Positions 23,399-31,854 of a DNA stretch of 64,000 bases are shown here, piece after piece (position 1 is the first letter of the stretch; each line of letters starts with the position of its first letter). The DNA comes from Paracrocinitomix mangrovi (lineage in GTDB: Bacteria > Bacteroidota > Bacteroidia > Flavobacteriales_D > Crocinitomicaceae): NCBI RefSeq assembly GCF_019740355.2, contig NZ_CP091819.1, positions 496,001 to 560,000 of the forward strand. The letters are read 5' to 3'. The position numbers were made by a program, and so were the translations under genes. The notes beneath the pieces are model-generated. The model was not told the DNA's origin. It was given only the letters and a program-made list of their open reading frames with translations, and made no database searches.

Positions 23399-25075
23399 TG
23401 TTTTTTCCTTTTGCGGCACTAGCATTTCAATCGTTATTCCAGCCAATACAACAATAAATGATCCAATGATGTTGTATAGTAAATAGCTCAAATCAACCAT
23501 TCCCTGGACCGTCAAATAATGCAATATCAATACACTGGATTGTCCAATTAAGGCAGCAATAAATGCAGATCTAGCTTTCACAAACTTGATAAAAAACGCC
23601 AGTAAAAAGACACCTAAAATGGTTCCGTAAAACAATGACCCAATGATGTTTACTAACTCTATCAAATTATCAAATAATCCCGCAACAAGAGCTACAACAA
23701 TGGCTAGTATCCCCCATCCCACAGTCAATAATTTACTGACTCTAACATCCTTTTTATCATCATCAGATTTTGAGAAAAACTTTTTGTAATAATCAATGGT
23801 GGTTGTTGATGCTAAAGCATTCAATTCACCTGCTGTTGAAGACATGGCGGCTGAAAATATCACAGCTAACAATAAACCAATTAATCCTACCGGCATATAA
23901 TCCAACACAAATGAGAGGAAGATAAAATCATTGTCTTCTTTTTCATAGTTCTCATCTAATGTTTTAAGCCTGTCTTTGTATTCACTACGAATATCAACTA
24001 ATTCTTTTTCAAAAGATGCAGCCGATTTTAACTGTGCTTCATCACCAGATAAATATTGATCTAATGCATTTTGTTTTGCAATAAACACTTCATTGTACTG
24101 TTGATCAATCATTCTCAAAGAATCATCATCATTGGCCGTTATTTTGGTGGTAGAAGCATTAAATATTACAGGCGGTTTATTGAATTGAAAGCTTACAAAC
24201 AACATTACTCCAACCAGTAATATGAAAAATTGCATAGGGATTTTAACCAATCCGTTGAACATTAGTCCAATTCTAGAAGCTTTTAAACTCTTTCCTCCGA
24301 GATATCTTTGCACCTGCGATTGATCTGTTCCAAAGTATGAAAGAAACAGGAAAATAGCTCCTGTGAAACCTGATAGCAAGGTATACTTTTCAGTAATATC
24401 AGTTGAAGTATTGATGATTTGCATTTTATTCATTGCGCCAGCAATATCTAAACCTTCACTGAATCCAACATTGTCGGGGAAACTGTCTAGAATGAAATAA
24501 AACGCAATGAACATCCCAATCATTATTATGGCCATTTGCCATTTTTGGGTGAGCGAAACAGCCCTACTTCCTCCAGACACTGTGTAAACAATCACCAGTG
24601 TTCCTATCAAAATACAGGTTAATTGAAGATTCCATCCCAATAATGAAGTTAGAATAATAGCCGGGGCGTAAATTGTAAGTCCGGCAGCTAATCCTCTTGA
24701 AACAAGAAATAAAAAGGCAGTTAATGAACGAACTTTAACATCAAATCTTTGCTCTAAATACTGATACGCCGTAAATACTTTTAGTTTGTAATAAATCGGT
24801 AAAATGAAAACCGAAATAATGATCATAGCTATTGGTAATCCGAAATAAAATTGGACAAATCCCATTCCGCTTTCATAAGCTTGCCCCGGAGTAGATAAAA
24901 AAGTAATGGCTGAAGCTTGAGTTGCCATAACGGACAATCCAATAGTGGCCCAGCTATCGGTATTATTTCCTTTTAAATAACCTTCAAGATTGCTGTTTTT
25001 ACGTGTTTTATAAACTCCGTAAATTACGATAATGGCAAGCGTACCGAATAATATACCCCAATCTATCCAGCTCAT
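23396..25075 (-). CDS. Sodium:solute symporter (SSS family)
   Basis: 559 residues with about 13 transmembrane helices, the family norm. It starts with 'DWGILFGTLAIIVIYGVYKTRK' and contains the SSS core: 'GLSVMATQASAITFLSTPGQAYE' (Na+-site helix), 'GSRAVSLTQKWQ', 'SYFGTDQSQVQRYL' and 'AAMSSTAGELNALAS'. A charged loop of about 100 residues (roughly 300-390) breaks the usual helix spacing. The ATG overlaps the stop of the 36-residue membrane protein by one base (TAATG), and that protein overlaps the PIG-L gene. The transporter should therefore import the product of the PIG-L deacetylase, probably an amino sugar or related compound. Confidence 0.92.
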   Translation of the reverse strand: MSWIDWGILFGTLAIIVIYGVYKTRKNSNLEGYLKGNNTDSWATIGLSVMATQASAITFLSTPGQAYESGMGFVQFYFGLPIAMIIISVFILPIYYKLKVFTAYQYLEQRFDVKVRSLTAFLFLVSRGLAAGLTIYAPAIILTSLLGWNLQLTCILIGTLVIVYTVSGGSRAVSLTQKWQMAIIMIGMFIAFYFILDSFPDNVGFSEGLDIAGAMNKMQIINTSTDITEKYTLLSGFTGAIFLFLSYFGTDQSQVQRYLGGKSLKASRIGLMFNGLVKIPMQFFILLVGVMLFVSFQFNKPPVIFNASTTKITANDDDSLRMIDQQYNEVFIAKQNALDQYLSGDEAQLKSAASFEKELVDIRSEYKDRLKTLDENYEKEDNDFIFLSFVLDYMPVGLIGLLLAVIFSAAMSSTAGELNALASTTTIDYYKKFFSKSDDDKKDVRVSKLLTVGWGILAIVVALVAGLFDNLIELVNIIGSLFYGTILGVFLLAFFIKFVKARSAFIAALIGQSSVLILHYLTVQGMVDLSYLLYNIIGSFIVVLAGITIEMLVPQKEKT

Positions 25076-25185
25076 TATTGATAATGATTACTGATCCAAT
25101 TGTATAAAAGGATCTGAAGAAACAAGAAAAGCACCAATCCTAAGTACCAGATTTTCCAGTTGGTATTGTCTTTTTCTTCGTTCAT
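25075..25185 (-). CDS. Small single-pass membrane protein between PIG-L and symporter genes
   Basis: A 36-residue frame. It is hydrophilic and acidic at the N-terminus (MNEEKDNTNWKIWYLG), then one transmembrane helix (about 13-30, LVLFLFLQILLYNWI), ending SNHYQ. Its start overlaps the stop of the PIG-L gene (ATGA, 25185-25182) and its stop overlaps the symporter start (TAATG), so it is coupled on both sides. This exact packing argues strongly that it is translated. The likely role is an accessory subunit of the transporter, as with small subunits of other SSS carriers; the role is inference. Confidence 0.8.
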   Translation of the reverse strand: MNEEKDNTNWKIWYLGLVLFLFLQILLYNWISNHYQ

Positions 25186-27629
25186 TTTTTATAGCTTAAT
25201 ATATTGGCAAACAATCTGTAAGCACCAACTACACCTTTAGGTAATTCTCTAAAAAATGAGATGCCTGTATATACAAATTGACCTTTACCGTAATTGGTTA
25301 CGATTAAGCCTCCTTTTACAGGCTCTTCTCCGGTATCATGCCAAGAAATCAGGGCTTGATAAGAATCATCCCATTCTCCAGCAAAATACAAACCTCTCTC
25401 TTGCACCCAATTATTGAAATCATCATTGGTGATTTTATTTGGATAATTAAAAATAGGATGATCTGGTACTAAAATTTCTACAACGGCATCTTCTTCTGTT
25501 ACTCTATCTCTTGAAAGTGAAAAAGATTTAGGACCAAATTCCATTTTGTTGGCACTTCTAGAGGCTGTATTATATTGCATTATTAGATTCCCTCCATTTT
25601 CAACGTACTTAAACAGCTTGTCGTGGTAATTTGAAAGTACGGGATGAACGTTGTAAATACGAATTCCTAACACTACTGATTGATATGCAGAGAGATCTAA
25701 ATCTGCCAATTGCTCTACTTCAAATTCATCTACTTCAAAACCTAATTGGCGGATGGCAGTTGGAACATCATCCTGAACCCCTTTAATATAGGCCACTCTA
25801 CCCTCTTGAATAGCTGCATCTAGTTTGATACAGTTGATCACACAATTATTCATTAATACCTGTGTTGGGATGTGGTCATAAGCAATTTCAAGATATGATC
25901 TAACTTCCTTATTGTCATTATCAACAAAGCTCAAGATGCCATTTTCTGCCTTTTTTGTTGGTGTCAATGTGAATTCAAACCACTTTTCTTGATGCTTTTT
26001 ATCCATTTTAAGATCAAATACATCAGGACTAGCTTTCCAGCCGTTTGGAGCAACAATTTGAATTTTGTCATTTAATTGTTCAGAGAAATTATGAACCTTA
26101 AACTTTACTACTTTGCTTTGATCAGTTTTAATAATTTGAATATCATTTTCTACTGATGCTGTAAATGCAGGAGTTGAAATCACTTCTCTTCTTCTCTCTC
26201 CGTATGACGGATCCCTCCATTTGTAGGTAAGAGGAACTGTGATAGGAATTTTTTCTCCATCAACGTTCAGTGCAATAAATACAGCACATGTAGGATCTGA
26301 TTCGGCTTTTCCTAAATCATCTTTATTCTTAACCGTAAATAAATCATTAAATGCTTCTTGTAGCCAATAAGGCCCAGAATAATCCGCATTTATTTTTTTC
26401 TTCAATTCAATTGTTACTTCTTTTTGCGGTAAAAGCTTTTGATTATAAGTTGTTGGATAGTCGGATACTGACATTTGTTGAACGCTAACATCCCGCTCAG
26501 ACCTATTTAAAAAGTTAACTTCCAAAGACACTGAATCGCCTGAAACAAAAGAGTAATCATCTGCTACGGCTTCTACAAATAGTCCAAGACAATCAAATAT
26601 TATCTGATCGCATAAATCCAATTTTTCTCTTGAAATAAAGGTGTCATCAATTTTTCGTAATTCATTCCTTATTTTAATTAGTGCAGCAACATTGTTTGAT
26701 GGTGTTTTGAAATCAAAATCTTTTAATAATTGATCAAATTGATTTTCTAAATCTTTATTCACCATTGAGCTCCAGCTTCTTTCTGCATGTTCAAAAAATG
26801 ATTTTTCAATTTTCTCTCCTGCTAGGTGTTCAAAGTATTCTAATCTTTCTCCTCTTTCAATGATAGCACCAAATCCCTGACATTTGTGTTGACTTCTTGC
26901 AATGGTTCCAATTTCGTTATAAGACATGCCTAACAAAGGATTGTAACCACCAATATCTTGTGTGAAGTACCTTTCTGGGTACTTTTTGGCGCTATCTTCA
27001 ATTGCTTCCATCCACCAATAAGAGGTGTTCCAGTAAAGTGATGTGGTTTGCCAGGTTCCGAATTGTTTTACTTGCTCTGGTTCATATTTGGCATCTGCAG
27101 CCTTATCAAATGCTTTAATAGCTAACATAGCTGATGCAGTGTGATGTCCGTGTCCACCTCTTTTATCCGGAGGGAAACGGGTAATAATAACATCTGGTTT
27201 AAACTTTCTAATCACCAACACCATATCAGATAATATTTGATCTTCACCCCATTTTTCAAGTGATTCAGATGCAGATTTGGAATATCCAAAATCAACTGCT
27301 CTCGAGAAATATTGATTTGCATGATCATGTGATCTGGCAGCTAAAAGTTCCTGTGTTCTTAGAACCCCCAATTTTTCACTTAACTCATTACCGATTAAAT
27401 TTTGTCCTCCATCCCCTCTTGTTAAAGATAAATAAGCGGTTTCGGCTCTTTCTCCAAGAGACATATAAGCCAACAGTCTGGTGTTTTCATCATCCGGATG
27501 AGCAGCAACATACAACACTCTTTTAAGTGAATGTAATTTTTGAAGATCAACATAAATCTCAGAAGAGCTTTTTTGAGCAAAACTGTTGAAAGTGGTAAGT
27601 AGGATTAGAATTAAAAGGTGTTTAAACAT
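25182..27629 (-). CDS. Secreted PIG-L deacetylase with C-terminal GATase-like domain
   Basis: 815 residues from the ATG at 27629; the longer start at 27659 would precede a good signal peptide (MFKHLLILILLTTFNSFAQ). The PIG-L/LmbE domain (about 38-290) has the Zn motif AHPDDE at 43-48 and the second motif GHGHHTA near 160. The middle (about 330-590) is beta-sandwich-like. The C-terminal part (about 605-815) resembles a ThuA/class I glutamine-amidotransferase-like fold ('GVQDDVPTAIRQLGFEVDEF', 'LGIRIYNVHP', 'GGNLIMQYNT') without a clear catalytic Cys. It should remove N-acetyl groups from a sugar outside the cytoplasm. Two-gene coupling to a Na+ symporter supports a catabolic or uptake role rather than bacillithiol synthesis. 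Confidence 0.88.
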   Translation of the reverse strand: MFKHLLILILLTTFNSFAQKSSSEIYVDLQKLHSLKRVLYVAAHPDDENTRLLAYMSLGERAETAYLSLTRGDGGQNLIGNELSEKLGVLRTQELLAARSHDHANQYFSRAVDFGYSKSASESLEKWGEDQILSDMVLVIRKFKPDVIITRFPPDKRGGHGHHTASAMLAIKAFDKAADAKYEPEQVKQFGTWQTTSLYWNTSYWWMEAIEDSAKKYPERYFTQDIGGYNPLLGMSYNEIGTIARSQHKCQGFGAIIERGERLEYFEHLAGEKIEKSFFEHAERSWSSMVNKDLENQFDQLLKDFDFKTPSNNVAALIKIRNELRKIDDTFISREKLDLCDQIIFDCLGLFVEAVADDYSFVSGDSVSLEVNFLNRSERDVSVQQMSVSDYPTTYNQKLLPQKEVTIELKKKINADYSGPYWLQEAFNDLFTVKNKDDLGKAESDPTCAVFIALNVDGEKIPITVPLTYKWRDPSYGERRREVISTPAFTASVENDIQIIKTDQSKVVKFKVHNFSEQLNDKIQIVAPNGWKASPDVFDLKMDKKHQEKWFEFTLTPTKKAENGILSFVDNDNKEVRSYLEIAYDHIPTQVLMNNCVINCIKLDAAIQEGRVAYIKGVQDDVPTAIRQLGFEVDEFEVEQLADLDLSAYQSVVLGIRIYNVHPVLSNYHDKLFKYVENGGNLIMQYNTASRSANKMEFGPKSFSLSRDRVTEEDAVVEILVPDHPIFNYPNKITNDDFNNWVQERGLYFAGEWDDSYQALISWHDTGEEPVKGGLIVTNYGKGQFVYTGISFFRELPKGVVGAYRLFANILSYKK

Positions 27630-27671
27630 GTTTTGGTTTGAATTTTTGATTGGTATCAATGTGATAATTTT

Positions 27672-28592
27672 TTATACAGTTGCGAAATGGATTACAGTCT
27701 TAAGAGCTTTTTCTGCCGTATCTAAAGGGCTGTTTAGATAAACTTCAATTGGACTTACTTTTTTATTGTGTTTGAATTTTTTTGCTCTCAATCTCATTTG
27801 AATTCCGCTCCACGCATTACCAATATGTCTGTATGGGCCTGTATGAGTGCAAGTGTAAGATTTGATTTTAGGAAATTCTGCAGCACTAAAACCAGCAGGT
27901 AAATCAGATGGGATATCACTTACTAAAACACATGCTTTATAATGAGTTATTAGGTTTTTCATATCCCATTTGTCATAAATAGTAAACCCTACGCCTGCAA
28001 TAATGTTTTTAGATCGTGCAAACTCCATCAAGCTTGTGAAATCAGCTTTGTGGGTGTCTGCCATATCTTTAAACTGACAGTTATTAGTTAAGTAAATATA
28101 CTTTCCGCCCTCAAAAGTTTGATTTTCATTGAATTCAAGTGTTGAATTAATTTCACCTGTTTCAGCTAAATCTTTGATCATTTTTAAGCCTCTTTCATAA
28201 TCCAAACCAATTAAGTTTTGCATCATTTTTTTAAAGAAAAACATGAAAAAAGGAAGACTACTATTCATTGTCCATCTGAGCAAAGTTCCATTACCTTCAG
28301 CTTTAACATACATTGATGTTTTAGCTTTTGATTTAAATGGTTTTATGAATTGGAGATCGCAATCAATGAAATCGTTTTCCTTTTCATCAATAATCATCAT
28401 GTTTCCTGATCCTACCAGGTCACCGGACCATTCATAAAACTTTTTATCATCTCTAACATTTACCTTGACTCCTTTTTCTGTTATTAGCCAGGGAGACCAT
28501 GTTGGCCAAACTGAAAAGTCATTGATTAGAGGAAATACTTCTGAAGGTGATTTATCTATGTATATAGATTTTTCTACAAATATTTTAGGCAT
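27672..28592 (-). CDS. SRPBCC/polyketide-cyclase protein fused to a GyrI-like domain
   Basis: 306 residues, cytoplasmic. Residues about 1-150 are a START/SRPBCC ligand-binding fold ('INDFSVWPTWSPWL', 'FYEWSGDLVGSGNMMI', 'MMQNLIGLDYERGL'). Residues about 155-306 read as a GyrI/AraC-effector-binding-like domain ('YIYLTNNCQFKDMA', 'CVLVSDIPSDLPAGF', 'YTCTHTGPYRHIGNAW', 'IEVYLNSP'). This pairing recurs in Bacteroidota and suggests small-molecule sensing or sequestration. It lies 18 nt after another SRPBCC gene, in the same operon. Confidence 0.82.
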   Translation of the reverse strand: MPKIFVEKSIYIDKSPSEVFPLINDFSVWPTWSPWLITEKGVKVNVRDDKKFYEWSGDLVGSGNMMIIDEKENDFIDCDLQFIKPFKSKAKTSMYVKAEGNGTLLRWTMNSSLPFFMFFFKKMMQNLIGLDYERGLKMIKDLAETGEINSTLEFNENQTFEGGKYIYLTNNCQFKDMADTHKADFTSLMEFARSKNIIAGVGFTIYDKWDMKNLITHYKACVLVSDIPSDLPAGFSAAEFPKIKSYTCTHTGPYRHIGNAWSGIQMRLRAKKFKHNKKVSPIEVYLNSPLDTAEKALKTVIHFATV

Positions 28593-28610
28593 AAAGGGTG
28601 AGTTAAATGA

Positions 28611-29006
28611 TTAGTTTTGAGAGTAATACTCTGTCATTGGCTCAAAATAATGAGCTTTCCAGCCATCTTCATATTTTTTACCATCACCTTCAGGAATGTT
28701 AGACTGTGTGATGGTAACCTTTGTTGAATTTGGATCAATCTCTTCAAAGATTACTTCTAGTTTAGAGTGTTCTGCATCTTCAGGAAATTCAACTGTTCTC
28801 CAACTTTGAAAAATTCTTTTATTCTCTTCTAATTGAAGGTTTTGACCACTGATGTATCCGTCCCAGGCTGTAAACCTGGCTGTTGAATCACTTGAAATTT
28901 CAGCTTCTCCTCCGGTCATATTTGTATGTCCATCTGATGAAAGCCAATCTTTATATATTCTTGCTGCACTTGCTGGAATTATAGCGTATACTAATAGTTC
29001 GTCCAT
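28611..29006 (-). CDS. SRPBCC/AHSA1-like protein
   Basis: 131 residues. The AHSA1-type START fold begins with 'AIIPASAARIYKDWLSSDGH' (the helix after the first strand), continues with 'FTAWDGYISGQNLQLEENKRIFQSWR' and 'LEVIFEEIDPNSTKVTITQSNIPEG', and ends with the 'DGWKAHYFEPMTEYY' C-terminal helix. Size and order are normal. It probably binds a hydrophobic ligand in the cytoplasm. It leads a two-gene operon with the SRPBCC-GyrI protein. A -7 box sits 5 nt before the start codon. Confidence 0.85.
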   Translation of the reverse strand: MDELLVYAIIPASAARIYKDWLSSDGHTNMTGGEAEISSDSTARFTAWDGYISGQNLQLEENKRIFQSWRTVEFPEDAEHSKLEVIFEEIDPNSTKVTITQSNIPEGDGKKYEDGWKAHYFEPMTEYYSQN

Positions 29007-29011
29007 GACAA

Positions 29012-29019
29012 TAAATTTA
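29012..29019 (-). promoter_or_regulatory. -7-like element TAAATTTA, 5 nt before an ATG
   Basis: On the minus strand TAAATTTA-TTGTC-ATG. One mismatch to TAnnTTTG. Predicts a nearly leaderless transcript for the SRPBCC operon. Confidence 0.35.
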
Positions 29020-29056
29020 GCATGTTGAATTTAGCAATTTTTGAAGGATAAAAATG

Positions 29057-29704
29057 TTAATTATTACCAACGGTAGAATTAAAATTTAACTGTTGAGCTG
29101 TTTCAACTGAATCCATATAGGGTATTAAAGATCCATCTTTTATTTCTTGCTGCAAAGAGTCAAAACTATAGGTTGAAGGATATAAGTTATGCTCAATTGT
29201 ATGATCGTTGTAATCCATGAAAAAGCTATTGCCGCATTCAACCGGGCTTAACCAATATTCCTTGATTTCTGTTGTTGTGTCTGAATAAATATAAGTTGGT
29301 AGAGTAGCGTCAAATTCAGCTTCCCAATTATATGTTTTACTTATATAAAGCGGAGAATACCTTAAGCTTAGGGCGTTATCTTCTACTTTCCACTCCCCTT
29401 TTATAAAAGTTTCATCACCTTGACAAGAACTAAAATCATAGAAGGAATTATCATCATTGAAAAGGTAAAAAAACACACAGCAATCGCAGTTGTGTTTAAA
29501 ACTGCAAGAGTCATTATCAGTAGGTTGAGCTAACGCAAACACCTTTCCTTCAAAAACATTGTCTGTAATAGTGAAAACTTCAGCCTTTTCAGCAGATTGA
29601 GAATCTGCTTGTTCTCCTAAACAAGCATTTAATAAGGTAAAAACAATTAACAACGGCAATAAATGACGAAATGCCGGTAATAAATTGAAAGAAACGAACT
29701 TCAT
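29057..29704 (-). CDS. Hypothetical lipoprotein, 215 residues
   Basis: The lipoprotein signal is long (first 28 residues), with a lipobox Leu-Asn-Ala-Cys. The mature part contains a Cys cluster (DSCSFKHNCDCCVFF) that could bind metal or form disulfides, a beta-rich domain with 'GEWKVEDNALSLRYS' in the style of a lipocalin-like strand, and a low-complexity acidic C-terminus. Its ATG overlaps the stop of the upstream gene (TAATG), so it is translated with it. I do not recognise a family. Confidence 0.65.
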   Translation of the reverse strand: MKFVSFNLLPAFRHLLPLLIVFTLLNACLGEQADSQSAEKAEVFTITDNVFEGKVFALAQPTDNDSCSFKHNCDCCVFFYLFNDDNSFYDFSSCQGDETFIKGEWKVEDNALSLRYSPLYISKTYNWEAEFDATLPTYIYSDTTTEIKEYWLSPVECGNSFFMDYNDHTIEHNLYPSTYSFDSLQQEIKDGSLIPYMDSVETAQQLNFNSTVGNN

Positions 29705-30087
29705 TACATTAATCTAAAAACCTTTTTGTTGTTTTTAGATTTAGTTTCGCAGTCAATATATCCTTTATCGCAAAGTTCATAGAATTTGAACTGAACGATA
29801 TGAACGTGACCGTCAAAATTAAAAGTAACTATACAAAGGTCATCCTGACTTTCGGTGTATCCGTTTTTGTACAATCGTTGAAAACGAACATTAGTCACCC
29901 CATTAGGTACCCCAAGTCCTTTTAATCCAGTTTTCAATTCGTTTAAATTGAAATTTCCATGTCTAACATGTTCCTCAGCCTCAGGCAATGGAATAACGAC
30001 ATGCTCTGAAGCATTGGCTTTTAATGGAGCTGAAAATAATCCCAATCCCAATAAAATGCTGTATACTAAGAACTTTCTCCTTTTCAT
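29704..30087 (-). CDS. Hypothetical secreted protein in the pirin operon
   Basis: 127 residues from the ATG at 30087; a TTG at 30096 gives a longer form that would overlap pirin, so I reject it. The N-terminus (MKRRKFLVYSILLGLGLFSAPLKANA) is a signal peptide with a twin Arg but not a clear Tat motif. The mature protein has one helix region ('HGNFNLNELKTGLKGLG') and beta strands ('DLCIVTFNFDGHVHIVQFKFYEL'). It is one nucleotide from the pirin stop and one-base overlapped by the next gene. Function unknown. Confidence 0.65.
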   Translation of the reverse strand: MKRRKFLVYSILLGLGLFSAPLKANASEHVVIPLPEAEEHVRHGNFNLNELKTGLKGLGVPNGVTNVRFQRLYKNGYTESQDDLCIVTFNFDGHVHIVQFKFYELCDKGYIDCETKSKNNKKVFRLM

Positions 30088-30088
30088 T

Positions 30089-30955
30089 TTAATCAAAATT
30101 CTCTGTTAAGATACCCATTTTTCCGTTTTGATAGTCAATAATTGCCTGTCTAATTTCATCTTCGGTATTCATAACAAATGGTCCGTATGCACTCACATCC
30201 TCATTTATAGGAGCTCCAGAGAGTACGATAAACTTAGTGTCTTCCAATGCTTTTACTGCAATTGACGTACCATCATTGTTAAAGTGAATTAGATTTTTAC
30301 CCTCAAATTCCTTTTCTCCAACTTTAATTTTTCCTTCTAATTGATAAATCAATGCGTTATAAGATTCTGGAATGGCAATTTCTTTATAACCATCCTTTTG
30401 CATATTCAAACGCAATATCAGAACATCTGAATGTGCAATAGCAGGTCCTTTTTTATCCTCTAATTCCCCAGCAACCACATATGTTTCTACTTTTTTGTCT
30501 TCACTTATTATAAGCGGAGTGTCCTCTTTGGAATAAGGTTGATAAGAAGCTTCATCCATTTTGTGTTTTGCAGGAGCATTCATCCAAAATTGAATAATCT
30601 CAAAAGTACCTCCATCTTCAGCAAGTTCTTTAGCAGGTCTCTCAGAATGCACTATTCCAGATCCTGAATTCATCCATTGCGTTCCACCGGAATATACTAC
30701 TTCGGATGTACCTAAAGAATCTCTATGATGAACGCCACCTTGAAATATGAACGTAACAGGAGAAAATCCTCTATGCGGATGAGGCCCCACTCCTACTGTA
30801 CTTTGATGTTCACCTCCTTTTAATTCATCTTTCCAATGATGGATTAGTAAAAAAGGATCTATTTGATCTACACCTTTGAATGGTAGGGCCTGGTCCAATA
30901 TGGTTCCTCCCATGTTTATTTTAAAAGCTTTTATTGAATGCTTAATTGTTCGCAT
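30089..30955 (-). CDS. Pirin family protein (bicupin)
   Basis: 288 residues, the usual pirin length, two cupin domains. The N-terminal cupin has the metal site HPHRGFSPVTF (two His), a further His in 'HHRDSLG', and His/Glu in 'GIVHSERP'. The signature 'DPFLLIHHW' and 'GGTQWMNSGSGI' segments match the family. Bacterial pirins bind Fe and include quercetinase-like enzymes and redox-sensing regulators; the choice cannot be made here. It is first in a three-gene unit with two hypothetical secreted proteins. A -7 box lies 4 nt before the ATG. Confidence 0.93.
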   Translation of the reverse strand: MRTIKHSIKAFKINMGGTILDQALPFKGVDQIDPFLLIHHWKDELKGGEHQSTVGVGPHPHRGFSPVTFIFQGGVHHRDSLGTSEVVYSGGTQWMNSGSGIVHSERPAKELAEDGGTFEIIQFWMNAPAKHKMDEASYQPYSKEDTPLIISEDKKVETYVVAGELEDKKGPAIAHSDVLILRLNMQKDGYKEIAIPESYNALIYQLEGKIKVGEKEFEGKNLIHFNNDGTSIAVKALEDTKFIVLSGAPINEDVSAYGPFVMNTEDEIRQAIIDYQNGKMGILTENFD

Positions 30956-30959
30956 ATGC

Positions 30960-30967
30960 TAAAGATA
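30960..30967 (-). promoter_or_regulatory. -7-like element TATCTTTA, 4 nt before the pirin ATG
   Basis: On the minus strand TATCTTTA-GCAT-ATG, one mismatch to TAnnTTTG. Suggests a leaderless pirin message. A weaker TTTG-containing match lies a few bases upstream, so a longer leader is also possible. Confidence 0.35.
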
Positions 30968-31032
30968 CAAATAATACATGTTTAAACATGTTGTTTGTAT
31001 TATTTTAACAATTAATCCAATGAATTGTTTGG

Positions 31033-31779
31033 TTATAAGGCTCTTTTAGGGAAAGTAGATCTATCTCTAAGATTGATTTTATTAATGAAATAAATGTAGT
31101 ATCCCATTGTAAATACCGCAAATGCAGAGAATATGTGCCACATGAAATGTGTACCTTGAGGTAATAAATCCGGAAATGGATTTGGTGTAGGATAATCACT
31201 TGCACGGCAAGCCAAAGCCAATCCCAGAAATAAAAAGGTAAGCACTACCAGTCTTAAATGATAAAATTTCGTTCTTCCTAATATGATTAAAATAGGTGCA
31301 AAGAAAGATGCTCCCACAAAGAAATACCCAAAATTAGGAGCCATCTCCTCCATTCCTTCAAATTGCATAAACAGGCGTATGGTGAAGTAAGCTAAAACAT
31401 AAAATCCCAAAACAATAGCTAAACCTAAATACCAACGCTTAACCAATTTTGTCCATAAATAAACTGATAAAGTTAAACTCATTGCAGAGGCAGGCATTAC
31501 GTCTAAAAAGAAAAACAAATCCTCTGTTCTGAAAGCATGGAACAAAGTAGATCCTAAGCCATTTAAGAACAATAAAGGGAGGATAGCAACTATTATTAAG
31601 TTTTCTTTATATCTACCTCTCAATTTGTAAATCCAAAAGATAATCGGAATAAAAAAGAACATGCTTGATATAGCATTCCAGGGTTCTCTGAGCCATGATT
31701 CATGATGAAATTCATGATAAAAAGGCCCCGGGTCCAGAATAAGTGAATCTCTTAAAGCTATCTGTAAACTATCAAGCAT
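31033..31779 (-). CDS. Ceramidase-like (CREST superfamily) membrane hydrolase
   Basis: 248 residues with about seven transmembrane helices. It matches alkaline ceramidase/PAQR layout: 'EPWNAISSMFFFI' at the start, Ser77 and His81 in 'GLGSTLFHA', Asp93 in 'FLDVMPA', and His211/His215 in 'THFMWH' near the C-terminus. These Ser/His/Asp/His/His positions form the zinc site of the superfamily. Since many Bacteroidota make sphingolipids, hydrolysis of an amide-linked lipid (ceramide or dihydroceramide) is plausible, but another lipid-amide is possible. It is a single gene, with a perfect -7 box only 4 nt before the ATG. Confidence 0.82.
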   Translation of the reverse strand: MLDSLQIALRDSLILDPGPFYHEFHHESWLREPWNAISSMFFFIPIIFWIYKLRGRYKENLIIVAILPLLFLNGLGSTLFHAFRTEDLFFFLDVMPASAMSLTLSVYLWTKLVKRWYLGLAIVLGFYVLAYFTIRLFMQFEGMEEMAPNFGYFFVGASFFAPILIILGRTKFYHLRLVVLTFLFLGLALACRASDYPTPNPFPDLLPQGTHFMWHIFSAFAVFTMGYYIYFINKINLRDRSTFPKRAL

Positions 31780-31783
31780 GTGG

Positions 31784-31791
31784 CAAATATA
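31784..31791 (-). promoter_or_regulatory. Perfect -7 element TATATTTG, 4 nt before an ATG
   Basis: On the minus strand TATATTTG-CCAC-ATG. Exact match to TAnnTTTG; predicts transcription starting at or within a base or two of the ceramidase-like gene's ATG. Confidence 0.5.
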
Positions 31792-31854
31792 ATGAGGGAT
31801 ATTTTCTTGTGATGATTTTTGATTTAATAAATTGATTCTTCAGATATTTACCTT

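Noticed and set aside
25182-27629. Bacillithiol deacetylase BshB
   Set aside because: BshB enzymes are short and cytoplasmic. This protein has a signal peptide, two extra domains and an operon with a symporter.
31005-31205. 66-codon minus-strand frame overlapping the ceramidase-like gene
   Set aside because: It lies in another frame of the same strand within the ceramidase-like coding region and has no start context or family features.
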